Below, piece after piece: positions 18,934 to 28,252 of a stretch of 64,000 bases of DNA. The position numbers and the translations under genes are program-made. The stretch is taken from assembly GCA_020845895.1 (NCBI GenBank), contig JADLEX010000017.1, positions 1-64,000 on the forward strand. The letters are read 5' to 3'. The notes beneath the pieces were generated by a model, which was not told where the DNA came from, ran no database searches, and was given only the letters and a program-made list of their open reading frames with translations. The DNA comes from Deltaproteobacteria bacterium. Lineage in GTDB: Bacteria; Lernaellota; Lernaellaia; JACKCT01. The number at the start of each line of letters is the position of its first letter. Within the stretch, counting starts at the first letter, position 1.

Positions 18934-20637
18934 ATGGCGCGTCCGCGCTGGAAGACGCTTCTGGCCCCGTCGGACGCCCTCGTGCGAAAACTCGTCGAGG
19001 ACGGATTTCCGCCGCTCGTCGCGACCGTGCTCGCGCAACGCGGTTACACCGATCCCGACGCGATCGACGACTACCTCCAGCCCCGGCTTTCTTCGCTGCC
19101 GTCGCCCGACGCGCTCGCCGGACTCGGCGCGGCGTCTTCGCTCATCGCGGACGCGCTCCAATCCGGCCGCCGGATCTGCGTTTACGGCGATTACGACGTC
19201 GACGGCACGACGGCGACGAGCCTGCTCGTCGACTTTTTCGCGCGCGCGGGATTTCCCATTGAACATCTCATCCCCAACCGGTTCGAATCGGGGTACGGCT
19301 TCCACGCGCATCTCGTCGAGGACCTCGCCGCGCGCAGCATCGGCCTCGTCATCACCGTGGACACCGGCATCACGGGTCACGAGGCCTGCGCGCGGGCGCG
19401 CGAACTCGGCGTGCAAACGATCATCACCGACCACCACGAGATCGGCGAGGCGCTGCCGCCCGCGGACGCCGTCATCAATCCGCATCAAGCGGGCTGCGAA
19501 TTCGGCGACCATCACCTCACGGGCGTCGGCCTCGCGTTCTTTCTCGCGGCCGGCGTGCGAGCGGAGTTCGACCGGCGCGGCATGGCGCGTCGCGACGACC
19601 TCGACCTGCGCCCGATGCTCGACCTCGTCGCGCTCGGCACCATCGCGGACATGGCGCCGGTGAACGGCATCAACCGTCCGCTCGTCTCGACCGGTCTGCG
19701 TCTGCTGGGCGACGAGACGCGGCTTGGCATCAAGGCGCTCAAGGCCGCGGCGGGCATCGCCGGCAAGGCGATGGAGTACGGCTCGGTGAGTTTCGGTCTC
19801 GCGCCCCGCCTGAACGCGGCCGGGCGCATGGCGCACGCGGGCGAGGTCGTGCGCCTGTTGACGACGAACGACCCCGAGGTGGCGAACGCGATCGCGAAGG
19901 AACTCGACGCCGAAAACGCACGCCGCCAGCAGGTCGAACACGCCATCCACGAGCAGGCGCGACAGAAGGTCACCGCGAATCCCCACGCCGATAAACTGCG
20001 AACTCTTGTGCTCGCGGGCGAGAATTGGCACGCGGGTGTGATCGGAATCGTGGCCGGACGGATTCTCGAGGAGTTTTATCGCCCCTGCATCGTGATCGCG
20101 TTTGACGGCGACGTGGGGAAGGGGAGCGGGCGGTCCGTGCGCGGCTTCGACCTGCACGCCGCGCTCGCCGCGTGCGCACCGCATCTCATCCAGTTCGGCG
20201 GGCATCGGATGGCGGCGGGTCTCACGGTCGAACGCGCGCGGCTCTTCGACTTCATGTCGGCGTTTGAAAAATACGCCCGCGCACACCTGCGCGACGACGA
20301 TCTCGTGCCCGAACTCGATATCGCGACCGAGTGTCGCATCGCCGACCTCGATGAACGCACCGCGACCCGGATCGAGTCGATGGCGCCATTCGGCATCGGC
20401 AACCCGATGCCGGTATTCGCGACGCGCGGCGTTCGCGTGATCGATAAACGCCTCATGAAGGAGCAGCACCTGCGGCTCCGGCTCGCGGAAGGCGCGAAGG
20501 TCGTGACCGCGATGGGTTGGCGGATGGCGGAGCGTTTTCCCGATATCGGGGATACGATCGACGTCGCGTATCAGATCGGGCTCAACACCTGGAACGGTCG
20601 GCGCGAGGTTCAGCTCACCATCAAAGACATCGCCTGA
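18934..20637 (+). CDS. recJ: single-stranded-DNA-specific 5'-3' exonuclease RecJ
   Basis: A 567-residue nuclease used in recombination and mismatch repair. DHH-family motifs are in order: VYGDYDVDGTTATSLL, VITVDTGITGHE, IITDHHEIG (the DHH motif) and a later GTIADMAPVNG. The DHHA1 domain contains GSGRSVRGFDLHAAL and FGGHRMAAGLTV, followed by the C-terminal OB-like domain. Length and domain order are normal for bacterial RecJ. It ends the secDF transcription unit. Confidence 0.95.
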   Translation: MARPRWKTLLAPSDALVRKLVEDGFPPLVATVLAQRGYTDPDAIDDYLQPRLSSLPSPDALAGLGAASSLIADALQSGRRICVYGDYDVDGTTATSLLVDFFARAGFPIEHLIPNRFESGYGFHAHLVEDLAARSIGLVITVDTGITGHEACARARELGVQTIITDHHEIGEALPPADAVINPHQAGCEFGDHHLTGVGLAFFLAAGVRAEFDRRGMARRDDLDLRPMLDLVALGTIADMAPVNGINRPLVSTGLRLLGDETRLGIKALKAAAGIAGKAMEYGSVSFGLAPRLNAAGRMAHAGEVVRLLTTNDPEVANAIAKELDAENARRQQVEHAIHEQARQKVTANPHADKLRTLVLAGENWHAGVIGIVAGRILEEFYRPCIVIAFDGDVGKGSGRSVRGFDLHAALAACAPHLIQFGGHRMAAGLTVERARLFDFMSAFEKYARAHLRDDDLVPELDIATECRIADLDERTATRIESMAPFGIGNPMPVFATRGVRVIDKRLMKEQHLRLRLAEGAKVVTAMGWRMAERFPDIGDTIDVAYQIGLNTWNGRREVQLTIKDIA

Positions 20638-20671
20638 CGCGTCGCGCGGGGGCATCGCTTGACGCGTCGCG
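20635..20671 (+). repeat. 12-bp direct repeat after recJ
   Basis: TGACGCGTCGCG occurs at 20635-20646 (starting within the recJ stop) and at 20660-20671, 25 bases apart. Each copy contains the palindrome GACGCGTC. Function unknown; possibly a protein-binding pair or simple duplication. Confidence 0.4.
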
Positions 20672-20736
20672 TTATGTTCGCGAAATATCGTATTGATCGT
20701 CACGAAAAAAAACCGCTCGACTTGTGGCGATTGTGT

Positions 20737-20742
20737 TATGAT
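20737..20742 (+). promoter_or_regulatory. -10-like element upstream of the GT2 gene
   Basis: TATGAT in a locally AT-rich gap of 206 bases between recJ and the glycosyltransferase. No convincing -35 at standard spacing, so only a tentative promoter. Confidence 0.25.
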
Positions 20743-20843
20743 CCTTTCATTGATCTGAACATCCCTTTTTTACGGGCGGATTTGGTCCCGAGAGGGATGC
20801 TCGCATCCGAATTCCGGCGGCAAGATCCTTGAGGGGGAACACC

Positions 20844-21704
20844 ATGAAGGTCACGGTCGGCATTCCCACGTACAACGATTCGGCGACGGTCGGACGAGTG
20901 CTGGACGCTGTGCTGGCGCAGACGCGCTTGCCCGACGAAGTGATTCTCGTGGACGACGGCTCACGCGACGGCAGCGGGGCGGAAGGCCTCGCGCGCGGCG
21001 TGCGCGTCATCAGCCACGTCCACAATCTGGGCTTGGCGCAGGCACGAAACACGATTCTGGAAAACGCGACCGGCGACGTGGTGGTGTTTTTCGACGCCGA
21101 CGCGGTGCCCGACCGCAACTGTCTGAAGCATCTGATGCGTCATTTCCGCGACAAGGCGGTGGCCGGGGTCGGCGGGCGCGGGCTCGAGGTCTGCCACAGC
21201 AATCGCTTCCAGAAGTGGCGCGCGCGCAACACGCCGCAGGACCACGGCGTCAAGCTGATCCAGGACGACTGGATGATCATGGGCCTTTGCTTCGCGTTTC
21301 GCCGGAGCGTTGCGCTCGAGATCGGCGGCTTCGACAGCAGTTTCAGCCGCGCGGGCGAAGACGTGGACATGTCACTGCGCGTGCGCAAGGCGGGACATCG
21401 CCTCGTGTACGAGCCCATGGCGGTGGTGCAGCACCTGCCGGGCGGCGGAATCGTCGACATCACCCGTCAGGCGTACAAGCATGCGATGTTCGCAACTTAC
21501 GCGCTCGGCAAAAACGGCGAATCGCCGGCGCCGTATTTCGCCGACAGTTGTGCGCACCTCGCACGCACTTCCGTCTCCGATCTGCGTTCCGGTCGAATCA
21601 TGGACGGCGGCGTCGGCATCTTGAACATGGCCGCGCGCACGGCCGGCGCGTTCGTCGGCACCGCCCGCGCCAAGAGCGAGCAGATCCGCGGTTCGCACCG
21701 CTGA
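20844..21704 (+). CDS. family 2 glycosyltransferase
   Basis: A 286-residue GT-A fold transferase. The N-terminus VTVGIPTYNDSATVGRVL and VILVDDGSRDGSG bind the nucleotide sugar, FFDADAVPD contains the DxD metal site, and GEDVDMSLRVRKAGHRL supplies the ED catalytic-base region. A short C-terminal tail has no clear membrane helix. A strong GAGGGGG site 6 bases upstream fixes the ATG. It has its own gap on both sides, so it is probably a single-gene unit. Acceptor unknown; a surface polysaccharide or glycolipid is likely. Confidence 0.88.
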   Translation: MKVTVGIPTYNDSATVGRVLDAVLAQTRLPDEVILVDDGSRDGSGAEGLARGVRVISHVHNLGLAQARNTILENATGDVVVFFDADAVPDRNCLKHLMRHFRDKAVAGVGGRGLEVCHSNRFQKWRARNTPQDHGVKLIQDDWMIMGLCFAFRRSVALEIGGFDSSFSRAGEDVDMSLRVRKAGHRLVYEPMAVVQHLPGGGIVDITRQAYKHAMFATYALGKNGESPAPYFADSCAHLARTSVSDLRSGRIMDGGVGILNMAARTAGAFVGTARAKSEQIRGSHR

Positions 21705-21706
21705 GT

Positions 21707-21763
21707 GCGAAATTTCCGCGCGGTCACGATGCGCCGTGCGGCGAGAGACCCGAGAAATTTCGC
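21707..21763. repeat. 10-bp inverted repeat after the GT2 gene
   Basis: GCGAAATTTC at 21707-21716 and GAAATTTCGC at 21754-21763, separated by 37 bases. Both halves contain the self-complementary GAAATTTC. There is no T-run afterwards, so it is not a typical intrinsic terminator. Confidence 0.35.
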
Positions 21764-21797
21764 GGGTTTGCGAGACGTGCGCATCGCCGCGCACCAA

Positions 21798-21826
21798 TTG
21801 ACGGAGTGGGGACCCCAAAGTAAAGT
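21798..21826 (+). promoter_or_regulatory. promoter for the lysS-envelope operon
   Basis: TTGACG at 21798-21803, 17-base spacer, TAAAGT at 21821-21826, 80 bases before the lysS ATG. As the following genes are closely packed, this may be the main promoter for lysS-lolCD-bamA and beyond. Confidence 0.5.
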
Positions 21827-21906
21827 GCGCTGCGTTTTTTCGGCCGATGCCGCACGGATCAAAAACGCCGTGGGATCGGCCATTTGCATTTTCCCGGGAA
21901 CCCGTC

Positions 21907-23406
21907 ATGGAGCTCGACACCAACCGCATCATCGAACAGCGCCGCCAGGCTGCGGTCGCCATGCGCGAACGCGGCGAAAATCCGTTTCCCAACGACTTTA
22001 AGCCCGACACGAAGACGTGGAGCCTCCACGATCTCTACGGGGCAAGAACGGCGGCGGATCTGGAAGCGGTCGAGACGCGGCACACCGTGGCGGGGCGCGT
22101 CATGGCGGTGCGCGATTTCGGGAACATGGCGTTTCTCGACCTGCGCGACGTCTCCGGCCGCATCCAGCTCGTGGCGAACAAGAAGGTGATCGGCCCGGAC
22201 CTGATGAAGGCGGTCAAGTCGTTCGACCTCGGCGACGTTATCGGTGTGACAGGCAAGCCGATGCGCACGAAAACCGACGAACTGTCGCTCATGATCGAGT
22301 CGGCGCGGCTCGTGACCAAGAGCCTGCGTCCGCTGCCGGAAAAATGGCACGGCCTGACCGACGTCGAAACGCGCTATCGGCAGCGCTACACCGACCTCAT
22401 CATGAACCCCGACGTGCGGGACGTTTTTGTCGCGCGCAGCCGGATCATCCGGCGCATCCGCGAGTTTTTTGTCGAGCGGGAGTTCCTCGAAGTCGAAACG
22501 CCGATGATGCACCCGCTGGCCGGCGGCGCCGCGGCGCGGCCCTTCGTGACGCACCACAACGCGCTCGACATGGATCTCTACCTGCGTATTGCGCCGGAGC
22601 TGTACCTCAAGCGTCTGGTGGTGGGCGGATTCGAGCGCGTGTTCGAGATCAATCGGAATTTCCGCAACGAGGGCATCAGCATCCAGCACAATCCCGAATT
22701 CACGATGCTGGAATTCTATCAGGCCTACGCGGACTTCCAGGAGCTGATGGACGTGGTGGAGGCGCTCTTCGCCGACGTATGCGTCACGCTGCACGGCAAG
22801 ACGGAGATCGTGTGCCAGGGCGCGACGATCCGCCTCGCGGCCCCGTTCCGACGGGTGAGTGTCGAGCAGGCCGTGCTGGAGCACTGCCCCGAGCTGTCGG
22901 CGGCGGATCTTCGCAACGTGGACCGCGTGCGCGTCTTCGCCGAGTCGCTCGGCCTCGCGTCGAAGCCGTCGTGGGGCTGGGGCCGTTACGTGACGGAGAT
23001 TTTCGAGGAGCGCGTCGAGAAGACGCTCATTCAACCGACCTTCGTCTACCACTATCCGACGGAGGTTTCGCCGCTCGCCAGGCGCAACGAAAGCGATCCC
23101 GACCTTGTCGACCGCTGGGAACTGTTCGTGTTCGGGCGCGAGCTCGCCAACGCCTTCTCGGAACTCAACGACCCGGACGATCAGCGCGATCGTTTTGAAG
23201 AGCAGATGAAAGCGAAGGCGGAAGGCGACGTCGAGGCGCAGCCTTTTGACGCCGACTACATCCGCGCATTGGAGTACGGCATGCCGCCCGCCGCGGGTTG
23301 CGGAATCGGGATCGACCGGCTGGTCATGCTGCTCATGAACCAGGCGTCGATCCGCGACGTGATTTTCTTCCCGCAACTTCGCCCCGAGCACCAGGGGCCG
23401 CGTTGA
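21907..23406 (+). CDS. lysS: lysyl-tRNA synthetase, class II
   Basis: A 499-residue enzyme that charges tRNA-Lys. The N-terminal OB-fold anticodon domain contains GRVMAVRDFGNMAFLDLRD; class II motif 2 is FRNEGISIQHNPEFTMLEFY and motif 3 GCGIGIDRLVMLL. The ATG giving MELDTNRIIEQRR is the standard start; an upstream in-frame start would add 20 unrelated residues. The stop overlaps the TTG of lolC by 4 bases, an arrangement common where lysS precedes the Lol transporter. Confidence 0.97.
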   Translation: MELDTNRIIEQRRQAAVAMRERGENPFPNDFKPDTKTWSLHDLYGARTAADLEAVETRHTVAGRVMAVRDFGNMAFLDLRDVSGRIQLVANKKVIGPDLMKAVKSFDLGDVIGVTGKPMRTKTDELSLMIESARLVTKSLRPLPEKWHGLTDVETRYRQRYTDLIMNPDVRDVFVARSRIIRRIREFFVEREFLEVETPMMHPLAGGAAARPFVTHHNALDMDLYLRIAPELYLKRLVVGGFERVFEINRNFRNEGISIQHNPEFTMLEFYQAYADFQELMDVVEALFADVCVTLHGKTEIVCQGATIRLAAPFRRVSVEQAVLEHCPELSAADLRNVDRVRVFAESLGLASKPSWGWGRYVTEIFEERVEKTLIQPTFVYHYPTEVSPLARRNESDPDLVDRWELFVFGRELANAFSELNDPDDQRDRFEEQMKAKAEGDVEAQPFDADYIRALEYGMPPAAGCGIGIDRLVMLLMNQASIRDVIFFPQLRPEHQGPR

Positions 23407-24668
23407 AACGATTCGAAACATTCGTGGGGATGCGCTTTCTGCGTCCCCGGCGCAAGCAGATTCTCTGGTCGATCGTCACGGTGATTTCGGTTTCCGGCGT
23501 CGCCCTCGGGGTCACGGTCCTGATCGTCGTCATCAGCGTGATGACCGGCTTCCAGGACTACATGCGTCAGAAGAGCCTCGAGGCGTATTCGCACATGGTC
23601 GTGCTCTCGTTTGCGGGACAGATCGAGAACTATCCGGATCTGCTTTCGCGCGTCGAGAAGTTTCCCGGCGTAATTGCGGCGAGCCCCTTCGTCTATTCCG
23701 AGGTCATGATGACGCGCCGGGACAACGTCGCGGGTGTCATCGTGCGCGGGGTCGACACGGCGAGTTTTTCGCGAGTGTCCAAGGTCGGCGAGGCGATGGA
23801 CATCGGGCGGCTCGACGACCTGAACACGCTTCACGCGCCGACCACCGAGGATCAGACGGGCGGCGAAACCGCGCCGCTTCCGGCGGTCGTCATCGGATCG
23901 GAACTCGCGGCGACCCTGCAGGTGTTTCCCGGCGACGTTATTGGGCTCGTCACTCCGCTGGGCGAAGTGACGCCGATGGGCATGGTCCCAAAGATGAAAC
24001 AGTTCGTCGTGACCGGCATCTTCACGCTCGGGCTGTTCGAGTTCGATTCGAAGTTCGTATTCATCAACAAGACCGACGCGCAGGCGTTTTTCGGCATCGG
24101 CGACCGCATCAGCGGCGTCGAGGTGATCGTGAACGACGTGATGAAGGCGCCCGAGATCGCGATGGCGATGAACGAGGACCTGGGCTGGCCGTTCAAGGTC
24201 AAGGACTGGACGCGGATGAACGAGAACCTCTTCGCCGCGATCAAGCTCGAAAAACTCGTCATGTTCGTCATCCTCTCGCTCATCATCTTCGTCGCGTCGA
24301 TGAACATTTTTACGACGCTCTATTGGACGGTGATGGACAAGAAGCGCGCGATCGCCGTGATGCGCACCATGGGCGCGACGCAAAACTCCATCCTTCGCCT
24401 GTTTCTCGTGCAGGGGATGGTGATCGGCGCGATCGGGGCGGTATTCGGGCTCCTGTTGGGAACGGGGCTGTGCCTCGCGCAGATCAAGTTCCATCTCGTG
24501 CGGATCGACCCGAAGGTCTATCTGATCGAAACGCTGCCGATGAAGCTGGAGATGGCGAACTTCGTCATCGTGGCGGCGGCGGCGCTCGTCATGTCGCTCG
24601 CGGCGACGATCATCCCCGCGCGCACGGCGGCACGGGTGGACCCGGTGCAGGTGCTGCGCTATGAATGA
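23403..24668 (+). CDS. lolC: lipoprotein-releasing ABC transporter permease (LolC/LolE type)
   Basis: A 421-residue inner-membrane permease with the MacB/FtsX layout: one N-terminal helix (WSIVTVISVSGVALGVTVLI), a long periplasmic domain, then three C-terminal helices with MRTMGATQNSILRLFLVQG. With LolD it extracts mature lipoproteins from the inner membrane and passes them to LolA. It starts at TTG (LKRFETFVGMRFL) overlapping the lysS stop. Only one permease gene is seen, so a homodimeric LolF-like arrangement is possible. Confidence 0.9.
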   Translation: MKRFETFVGMRFLRPRRKQILWSIVTVISVSGVALGVTVLIVVISVMTGFQDYMRQKSLEAYSHMVVLSFAGQIENYPDLLSRVEKFPGVIAASPFVYSEVMMTRRDNVAGVIVRGVDTASFSRVSKVGEAMDIGRLDDLNTLHAPTTEDQTGGETAPLPAVVIGSELAATLQVFPGDVIGLVTPLGEVTPMGMVPKMKQFVVTGIFTLGLFEFDSKFVFINKTDAQAFFGIGDRISGVEVIVNDVMKAPEIAMAMNEDLGWPFKVKDWTRMNENLFAAIKLEKLVMFVILSLIIFVASMNIFTTLYWTVMDKKRAIAVMRTMGATQNSILRLFLVQGMVIGAIGAVFGLLLGTGLCLAQIKFHLVRIDPKVYLIETLPMKLEMANFVIVAAAALVMSLAATIIPARTAARVDPVQVLRYE

Positions 24669-25359
24669 CGCGCTCGCGGCGCCGGTGGTGGAATGCCGGG
24701 GCCTGGAAAAGGTCTTCTCCAACACGACCACGCCGGTGGCGGTGCTGCGCGGGGTCGATCTGCGCGTCGAATCCGGCGACATGATGGCCGTGGTCGGCGT
24801 TTCGGGTGTGGGTAAGACGACGTTGCTCTATGTGATGGGTCTGCTGGAGCGGCCCAGCGCGGGGGAACTGCTTTTTGACGGCGCGCCGGTTTTCGGGCAA
24901 ATGTCTGACGCCGAATTGTCGGCTTTTCGGAACCGGAAGATCGGGTTCGTGTTCCAATTCCACCACCTCATTCAGGAATTCACGGTGCTGGAGAACGTAA
25001 TGATGCCGTGCGTGATCGCCGGAATGTCCGAGCGGGCGGGGCGCGATGCGGCCTTGGCGGCGCTCGCGCAGCTCGGCATCGATCATCGGGCGGACCACAA
25101 ACCCGGCGAAGTTTCCGGCGGCGAGCAGCAGCGCGCGGCCGTGGCGCGGGCGCTTGTCATGCGGCCGAGGCTCGTGCTGGCTGATGAGCCAACGGGCAAC
25201 CTCGACGAACGCACCGCGGCGGTGATGCACGACGAATTCGTCCGCCTGAACACGGAACTCGGCATCACCTTTGTCGTGGTGACGCACAACGAAGAACTCG
25301 CCCGGCGCATGACGAGCGTCGTCAGGCTGCACGACGGAAAGGCGGAGCATCTGAAGTGA
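24661..25359 (+). CDS. lolD: lipoprotein-releasing ABC transporter ATP-binding protein
   Basis: A 232-residue ABC ATPase of the MacB/LolD/FtsE group. Walker A GVSGVGKTTLLYV, Q-loop region FVFQFHHLIQEFTVLENV, signature VSGGEQQRAAVARAL, Walker B LVLADEPTGNLD and H-loop VVVTHNEE are all present. FQFHHL is typical of LolD. The gene overlaps lolC by 8 bases and bamA by 4, so translation is coupled with both. Confidence 0.96.
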   Translation: MNDALAAPVVECRGLEKVFSNTTTPVAVLRGVDLRVESGDMMAVVGVSGVGKTTLLYVMGLLERPSAGELLFDGAPVFGQMSDAELSAFRNRKIGFVFQFHHLIQEFTVLENVMMPCVIAGMSERAGRDAALAALAQLGIDHRADHKPGEVSGGEQQRAAVARALVMRPRLVLADEPTGNLDERTAAVMHDEFVRLNTELGITFVVVTHNEELARRMTSVVRLHDGKAEHLK

Positions 25360-27656
25360 ACGCCCGCCGCGCCATCGCCGCGCTCGTTTTCGTGCTGGTC
25401 TGCGCGATCCCCGCCGTCGCGCTCGCCGAGACCGTGGTGCGCATCGACGTCGAGGGCGTGCGTCGCATCGAGGCCGACGCGGTGATCTCGAAGATGACAT
25501 CCCGCGTGGGCGACGACTTCTCGCTCCAATCCGTCGATCAGGACATCAAGGCAATCTACGGGATGGGCTATTTCTACGACGTCTCGATCGACCGCACGGA
25601 CGTGGAGGGCGGGGTCTCGCTCACCGTGACCGTCTCCGAAAAGCCCGCCGTGCAGGAGTACGTCTTCGTCGGCAACAAGCACATCGGCGAGGAAAAAATC
25701 AAGGAAAACACCGATCTGAAGCCGAACACGATCCTGTCCGACGCGAAGATCAAGGAAAACATCTACAAGATCGTCAAGATGTACGAGGACGACGGCTACT
25801 TCATGGTGGACATCACCTATCGCCTCGAAGAGCTGCCGAACAACCGGGTCAAGGTCGTCATCGAGATCAACGAGTTCAAAAAGGTCTACATCAAGCGCAT
25901 CAACTTCCTGGGCAATCGGGCGTTCACCGACGAGGAACTCCGGAAGCACATGATGACGCGCGAGGGCGACCTGTGGTCGTTCATGGGGCAGGGCGGCATC
26001 TACAAGCCCGAGATCCTGCTCAACGACGTCAACATGCTGCGCGGCTGGTATCTGGACCACGGCTTTCTGGAGGTGCAGATCAGCGAGCCCGTGGTGTCGC
26101 TCTCAGCCGACCGGCGCAACATGTTCGTCGCGGTCACCGTCGAGGAAGGCCCGCAGTATTACGTCGGCAAGCTCGACATCGAGGGCGATCTGCTCTTCGA
26201 AAAAGAGTCGCTGATGAAGCTCGTGACCCTCAAAACCGGCGATCTGTTCCACCGGGGCAAGTTCGAGGAGAGCACGAACGCGCTTCGAGCGAAGTACACC
26301 GACATCGGCTTTGCGTTCGCCGAGGTCACGGCCGACACGCCGACGAATCCGCAGACGCGGATCATCGACATCACCTTCAAGGTGAACAAGGGCAAGCTGG
26401 CGTACTTCGAAAAGATCGTCATCACGGGCAACACCTCGACGCGCGACAAGGTCGTGCGCCGTGAATTGTCGATCAAGGAAGGCGACCTGTACTCGGGCCC
26501 GGGCATCCGCCGCAGCAAGGAGCGGCTGATGCGCCTCGGCTATTTCGACGAGGTCGCGATCTCCACCGAGCGCGGTAGCACCGACGAGTCCGTCAGTCTC
26601 CTCATTCGCGTGAAGGAGCGCATGCAGGGCAGCTTCATGGTCGGCGTCGGTTTCTCGTCGCTCGAAAGCTTCGTCGGCACGGCGACGATCAGCCACAACA
26701 ACCTGTTCGGATACGGCACCAAGCTTTCGCTCAACGCCGAGGTCGGCAAATTCCGCAAGAACTTCCAGCTCAAACTGCGCGAGCCCTACCTGCTCGACTC
26801 GCGGTGGATCGGCACCCTCGGACTCGTCAACTCGGAACAGGACTACTTCCAGTTCGATCGTTTCGACAAGGCAATCAGCGCGGGATTCGGCTATCCGCTC
26901 TATTGGGACGTCGAGGCGCACGTCTCTTACGGTTATCGGTCGGTGGAGATCAAGAACGTCGAAAATCAGGCGGCGCTGTTCCTGACGCTTCAGGAAGGCC
27001 GCACGATCTCGACCTCGACCACCTATACGCTGTCGCGCGACACGGTGAATTCGCCCTTCGATCCCACCGACGGGTCGCGTGTGTCGGCGTCGGTGGAGTG
27101 GGCGAGCGAATATTTCGGCGGCGAACTCGAATTCATGAAATACGTCGGCCAGGCGCGGCGCTACTTCCCGATCTGGAAGGGCATCTCGATCATGGTCAAC
27201 GGCGAGGGCGGCTACGGCTACGATCTCAACGAGGAACGGCTGCACATCACCGAGCGCTGGTTCCTCGGCGGACTCAACACCGTGCGCGGCTTCCCGCTGC
27301 GCAGCCTTGGGCCCGAGGATTCGTCCATCATCGCCACCGACCCGGGTGACCCGGCCTCGACGCTGACCGAGGTCTCCACGGTCATCGGCGGCAACAAGTA
27401 CCTTCAGGGAAACATCGAGCTGTTGATTCCGATCGTGAAGGAACTCAATATCAAGGGCGTCCTGTTCTACGACGCCGGCAACGCCCTCGCGGAAGAAGAG
27501 TGGTTCGCCCTCGACGGCTTCCGCCAGAGCTGGGGCTTCGGTGTGCGCTGGATCAGCCCGATCGGGCCGTTGCGCTTCGAGTGGGGCTATCCGCTGCACC
27601 CGCGCGACGACGAGCGGACGCAGAACTTCGAATTCGGCATCGGGACGTTCTTCTAA
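25356..27656 (+). CDS. bamA: outer membrane protein assembly factor BamA
   Basis: A 766-residue outer-membrane insertase. A signal peptide ends at ALAET; five POTRA repeats follow (each about 75-80 residues, recognisable by segments such as GMGYFYDVSIDRTD and RLGYFDEVAISTE), then a 16-strand barrel with the conserved GFPLRSLGPED-type region (RGF in VRGF) and a C-terminus ending in FGIGTFF, the aromatic recognition signal. It begins at GTG overlapping lolD by 4 bases. It folds and inserts beta-barrel proteins, and Skp follows it. Confidence 0.97.
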   Translation: MNARRAIAALVFVLVCAIPAVALAETVVRIDVEGVRRIEADAVISKMTSRVGDDFSLQSVDQDIKAIYGMGYFYDVSIDRTDVEGGVSLTVTVSEKPAVQEYVFVGNKHIGEEKIKENTDLKPNTILSDAKIKENIYKIVKMYEDDGYFMVDITYRLEELPNNRVKVVIEINEFKKVYIKRINFLGNRAFTDEELRKHMMTREGDLWSFMGQGGIYKPEILLNDVNMLRGWYLDHGFLEVQISEPVVSLSADRRNMFVAVTVEEGPQYYVGKLDIEGDLLFEKESLMKLVTLKTGDLFHRGKFEESTNALRAKYTDIGFAFAEVTADTPTNPQTRIIDITFKVNKGKLAYFEKIVITGNTSTRDKVVRRELSIKEGDLYSGPGIRRSKERLMRLGYFDEVAISTERGSTDESVSLLIRVKERMQGSFMVGVGFSSLESFVGTATISHNNLFGYGTKLSLNAEVGKFRKNFQLKLREPYLLDSRWIGTLGLVNSEQDYFQFDRFDKAISAGFGYPLYWDVEAHVSYGYRSVEIKNVENQAALFLTLQEGRTISTSTTYTLSRDTVNSPFDPTDGSRVSASVEWASEYFGGELEFMKYVGQARRYFPIWKGISIMVNGEGGYGYDLNEERLHITERWFLGGLNTVRGFPLRSLGPEDSSIIATDPGDPASTLTEVSTVIGGNKYLQGNIELLIPIVKELNIKGVLFYDAGNALAEEEWFALDGFRQSWGFGVRWISPIGPLRFEWGYPLHPRDDERTQNFEFGIGTFF

Positions 27657-27679
27657 CGAAACGGTTGATGGGAGAGGAT

Positions 27680-28219
27680 ATGAAACGCGCGTATGTGGGA
27701 CTTTTTGCGATGGCCTTCGCGCTCATCGCCGCGGCATCCGCCCAGGCGGAGGACGTCGCCTTCGTCAATCTCGACAAGGTGCTCGAGCTGACCGAGAAGG
27801 GCAAGGACATGCAGAAAAAGCTGTCCGCCATGAAGGACGAGCTCGAACTCGAAATCCGGCAGATCGAGATGAACCTGCAGAAGATGCAGGAGGAACTCGA
27901 GACGCAAAAGGACGTGCTCTCCGAGGACGCCAAAAAGACGAAGTTCGGCGAATTCCAGAAGGCGATGGGCGAGTACCAGAAGAAGGCCATGGAAGGCAAC
28001 CAGAAGCTCGAGGGCTACCGGGTCAAACTCGTCCGCCAGTTCAAGGGCGATCTGGAAGCCGTCGCGTCGCAGGTCGGCAAAGCCAAGGGCTTCAAGATGG
28101 TCATCGTCAAGATCGAGGACCCCATGTTCTCGCTGCCGATCGTGATCTACGGCGACCCGAGCGTCGATGTGACCGACGCCGTGGTGAAGGCGCTGAACGA
28201 GCAGCCGGCCGCGAAATAA
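27680..28219 (+). CDS. skp: periplasmic chaperone Skp/OmpH family
   Basis: A 179-residue exported protein: signal peptide to about AAASAQAED, then AFVNLDKVLELTEKGKDMQKKL and a long charged helical hairpin (about residues 45-130), followed by the small strand domain FKMVIVKIEDPMF. Skp trimers hold unfolded outer-membrane proteins for BamA. A GGAGAGG ribosome site precedes the ATG. The bamA-skp-lpxD order is conserved in many diderms. Confidence 0.93.
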   Translation: MKRAYVGLFAMAFALIAAASAQAEDVAFVNLDKVLELTEKGKDMQKKLSAMKDELELEIRQIEMNLQKMQEELETQKDVLSEDAKKTKFGEFQKAMGEYQKKAMEGNQKLEGYRVKLVRQFKGDLEAVASQVGKAKGFKMVIVKIEDPMFSLPIVIYGDPSVDVTDAVVKALNEQPAAK

Positions 28220-28252
28220 CGCATCGGGCGGTTCCATGAAACGCGCGGAACG

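Noticed and set aside
21707-21763. intrinsic terminator after the GT2 gene
   Set aside because: The inverted repeat has a 37-base loop and no following T-run.
21859-23421. 520-codon minus-strand open frame opposite lysS
   Set aside because: Covers lysS almost exactly in antisense, has no recognisable domain, and lysS motifs are unmistakable.
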